Assembly: GCA_964475135.1 (NCBI GenBank)
Contig: CAYYWL010000016.1
Location: forward strand, 1-33,030
Direction of reading: 5' to 3'
Source: TMED14 sp964475135
GTDB taxonomy: Bacteria > Bacteroidota > Bacteroidia > Flavobacteriales > Schleiferiaceae
Length of the DNA: 33,030 nt
The first letter of the stretch is position 1. Every line of letters begins with the position of its first letter. The translations under genes were made by a program, and so were the position numbers. Of this stretch, positions 32,178 through 33,030 are shown piece by piece. A model generated the notes under the pieces. It had not been told where the DNA came from, did no database searches, and worked only from the letters and a program-made list of their open reading frames with translations.

Positions 32178-32432
32178 ATGGATCGAATAAAGGTGAAACA
32201 AGTAGAGGGCGCTCTGGACACACAGTCCGAGCAGGTAGTGACGGGGAGTAAGGCATTTGCCGCTCCCCAACACTTCCTTGGTGAAGGCGTCGTAGTGACG
32301 ATTGCCGAGGGATACCTCTATTGGTGTCAAAACCAGGGGCTCTTAAATGAACCCGGTAATACCCGCATTCGAGCCCAGGAAGGAATGCTAATGATTGAAT
32401 TCTACGACGGAAGAGAATGGATACCCCGATAA
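32178..32432 (+). CDS. small protein with fibre-like N-terminus (84 aa)
   Basis: Begins DRIKVKQVEGALDTQSEQV, echoing FIKQKQVEGLVSALAEK of the fibre, then a beta-rich domain (FLGEGVVVTIAEGYLYW ... LMIEFYDGREWIPR). It may be an alternative or accessory spike tip that uses the same docking segment. No family recognised. It overlaps the next gene by 16 bp. Confidence 0.65.
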   Translation: MDRIKVKQVEGALDTQSEQVVTGSKAFAAPQHFLGEGVVVTIAEGYLYWCQNQGLLNEPGNTRIRAQEGMLMIEFYDGREWIPR

Positions 32433-32614
32433 AGGATAAACGCACACGACTGAAGATCACCCTAGCAGCCGCAGTTTTTCTTGTGGTCACGACCTACGTA
32501 TCCATTTTTAAAGAAATGGAGGCTGTGGCTACGACGTGCATCGCGGGCGTCATGACCGTGCTTTCTACTTATATCTGGGCGGAAACCAAAAGGCCGAGTA
32601 ATCCTAAGGAATAA
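32417..32614 (+). CDS. two-span membrane protein, holin-like (65 aa)
   Basis: A charged N-terminus (DTPIKDKRTRLK) is followed by two spans (ITLAAAVFLVVTTYVSIF and AVATTCIAGVMTVLSTYIW) and a hydrophilic tail (AETKRPSNPKE). This is the topology of class II holins. Location between the fibre genes and a spanin-like gene supports a lysis role. No family name can be given. Confidence 0.65.
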   Translation: MDTPIKDKRTRLKITLAAAVFLVVTTYVSIFKEMEAVATTCIAGVMTVLSTYIWAETKRPSNPKE

Positions 32615-33030
32615 ATGATCCAACGTAGAATCATAATGGTTTTAGGGATAGGATTGGCCACTGCGCTTATCCTATCCTTCTCATTTTGGCGGCTATGGCG
32701 AGCTGAGCGGGACGGATACCGCCGTGTTTTTCAGGCGAGCGAATCCCTTTATCAAGAGCTCGACACATTGCGTGCGGATAACGGACAACTTGTAGCACAA
32801 AACCAGGTGCTCACCTTAAAGGGCCACGAGCTAGCTGCAATGTTGCCTGGCTTATCCAAAGAGATTAGGGAATTGGGTGTGCGCTTGAATCAAGCAGCCG
32901 CAGTGAGCACAACCGCTTTTTCCGTCAATACTCCAGCCACTGTTTTATTGCGTGACTCGGTTATCTATGATACCGTACACGTGCAATTATTTGATTACCA
33001 GGATGGCTTTTTTACGGTAAAGGGAAAGTC
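32615..33030 (+). CDS. spanin-like membrane protein with coiled coil (partial, runs off the window)
   Basis: A single N-terminal span (IIMVLGIGLATALILSFSFW, about residues 6-25) is followed by a periplasmic coiled coil (YQELDTLRADNGQLVAQNQV, then helices to about 97) and the start of a beta segment (VIYDTVHVQLFDYQDGFFTV). The layout is that of Rz-type inner-membrane spanins and of DUF6549-like proteins of Bacteroidota phages. 138 residues are visible, and the C-terminus is outside the window. ATG 32615 starts one base after the holin-like stop. Confidence 0.7.
   Translation, partial: MIQRRIIMVLGIGLATALILSFSFWRLWRAERDGYRRVFQASESLYQELDTLRADNGQLVAQNQVLTLKGHELAAMLPGLSKEIRELGVRLNQAAAVSTTAFSVNTPATVLLRDSVIYDTVHVQLFDYQDGFFTVKGK

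Noticed and set aside
23189..33030. Ordinary tailed prophage
   Set aside because: A fibre, lysin and holin-like gene are present, but none of the head-to-tail genes expected in a structural block of this length was recognised.
23189..33030. Contractile injection system or gene transfer agent
   Set aside because: No sheath, tube, baseplate, AAA ATPase or portal gene is visible, and the many single-span membrane proteins do not fit those systems.

Overview
The window is a draft-assembly scaffold piece from a Bacteroidota bacterium, most likely a GC-rich member of Flavobacteriales. The evidence is the host-type promoter box TAnnTTTG, Bacteroidota-specific families (DUF5606, DUF4248, a CTnDOT-type integrase with Ser in place of the first catalytic Arg) and lipoproteins of the phylum's style. 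Four 100-N gaps interrupt it. Two of them are flanked by the same 55 bases on each side and should be collapsed; the other two hide real sequence inside def and a thiolase gene.

Region A (1-18.7 kb) is GC-rich core chromosome. A divergent pair (miaA, partial, and a small unknown gene) is followed by a minus-strand operon ruvX-dapD-cca-pRiA4-ORF3-like. Facing it is a plus-strand operon def-lipoprotein-DUF5606-mazG. Next come a SixA-like phosphatase and a polyphosphate cassette (ppk1, ppx/gppA) overlapping a lipoprotein esterase. Then follow a peroxiredoxin, a ZIP transporter with a methyltransferase, and a TauE-type permease, all on the minus strand, and the plus-strand operon lipoprotein-pfkA-priA. 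A thiolase on the minus strand and tRNA-Ser(GCT) close the region. Several genes carry a TAnnTTTG-like box 3-5 nt before the start codon, which suggests leaderless mRNAs. Gene ends are often followed by heptamer-phased repeats that can fold into hairpins.

Region B (18.7-23.2 kb) is an AT-richer accessory block directly downstream of tRNA-Ser. It holds an intact tyrosine recombinase plus a DUF4248 gene, then a decayed recombinase C-terminus plus a second DUF4248 gene. A very AT-rich two-gene minus-strand operon follows. It encodes a soluble protein and a four-helix membrane protein that resemble the RexA/RexB arrangement of prophage exclusion systems.

Region C (23.2-33.0 kb, continuing past the end) is one long plus-strand array of tightly overlapping genes. 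It encodes many single-span membrane proteins, a transglutaminase-like cysteine peptidase, beta-rich candidate capsid proteins, a coiled-coil fibre, a glucosaminidase lysin, a holin-like protein and a spanin-like protein. No terminase, portal, tape-measure, sheath or tube gene is visible. The best reading is the structural and lysis module of an integrated, tailless, membrane-containing virus. This is inference from gene content, not from a database match.
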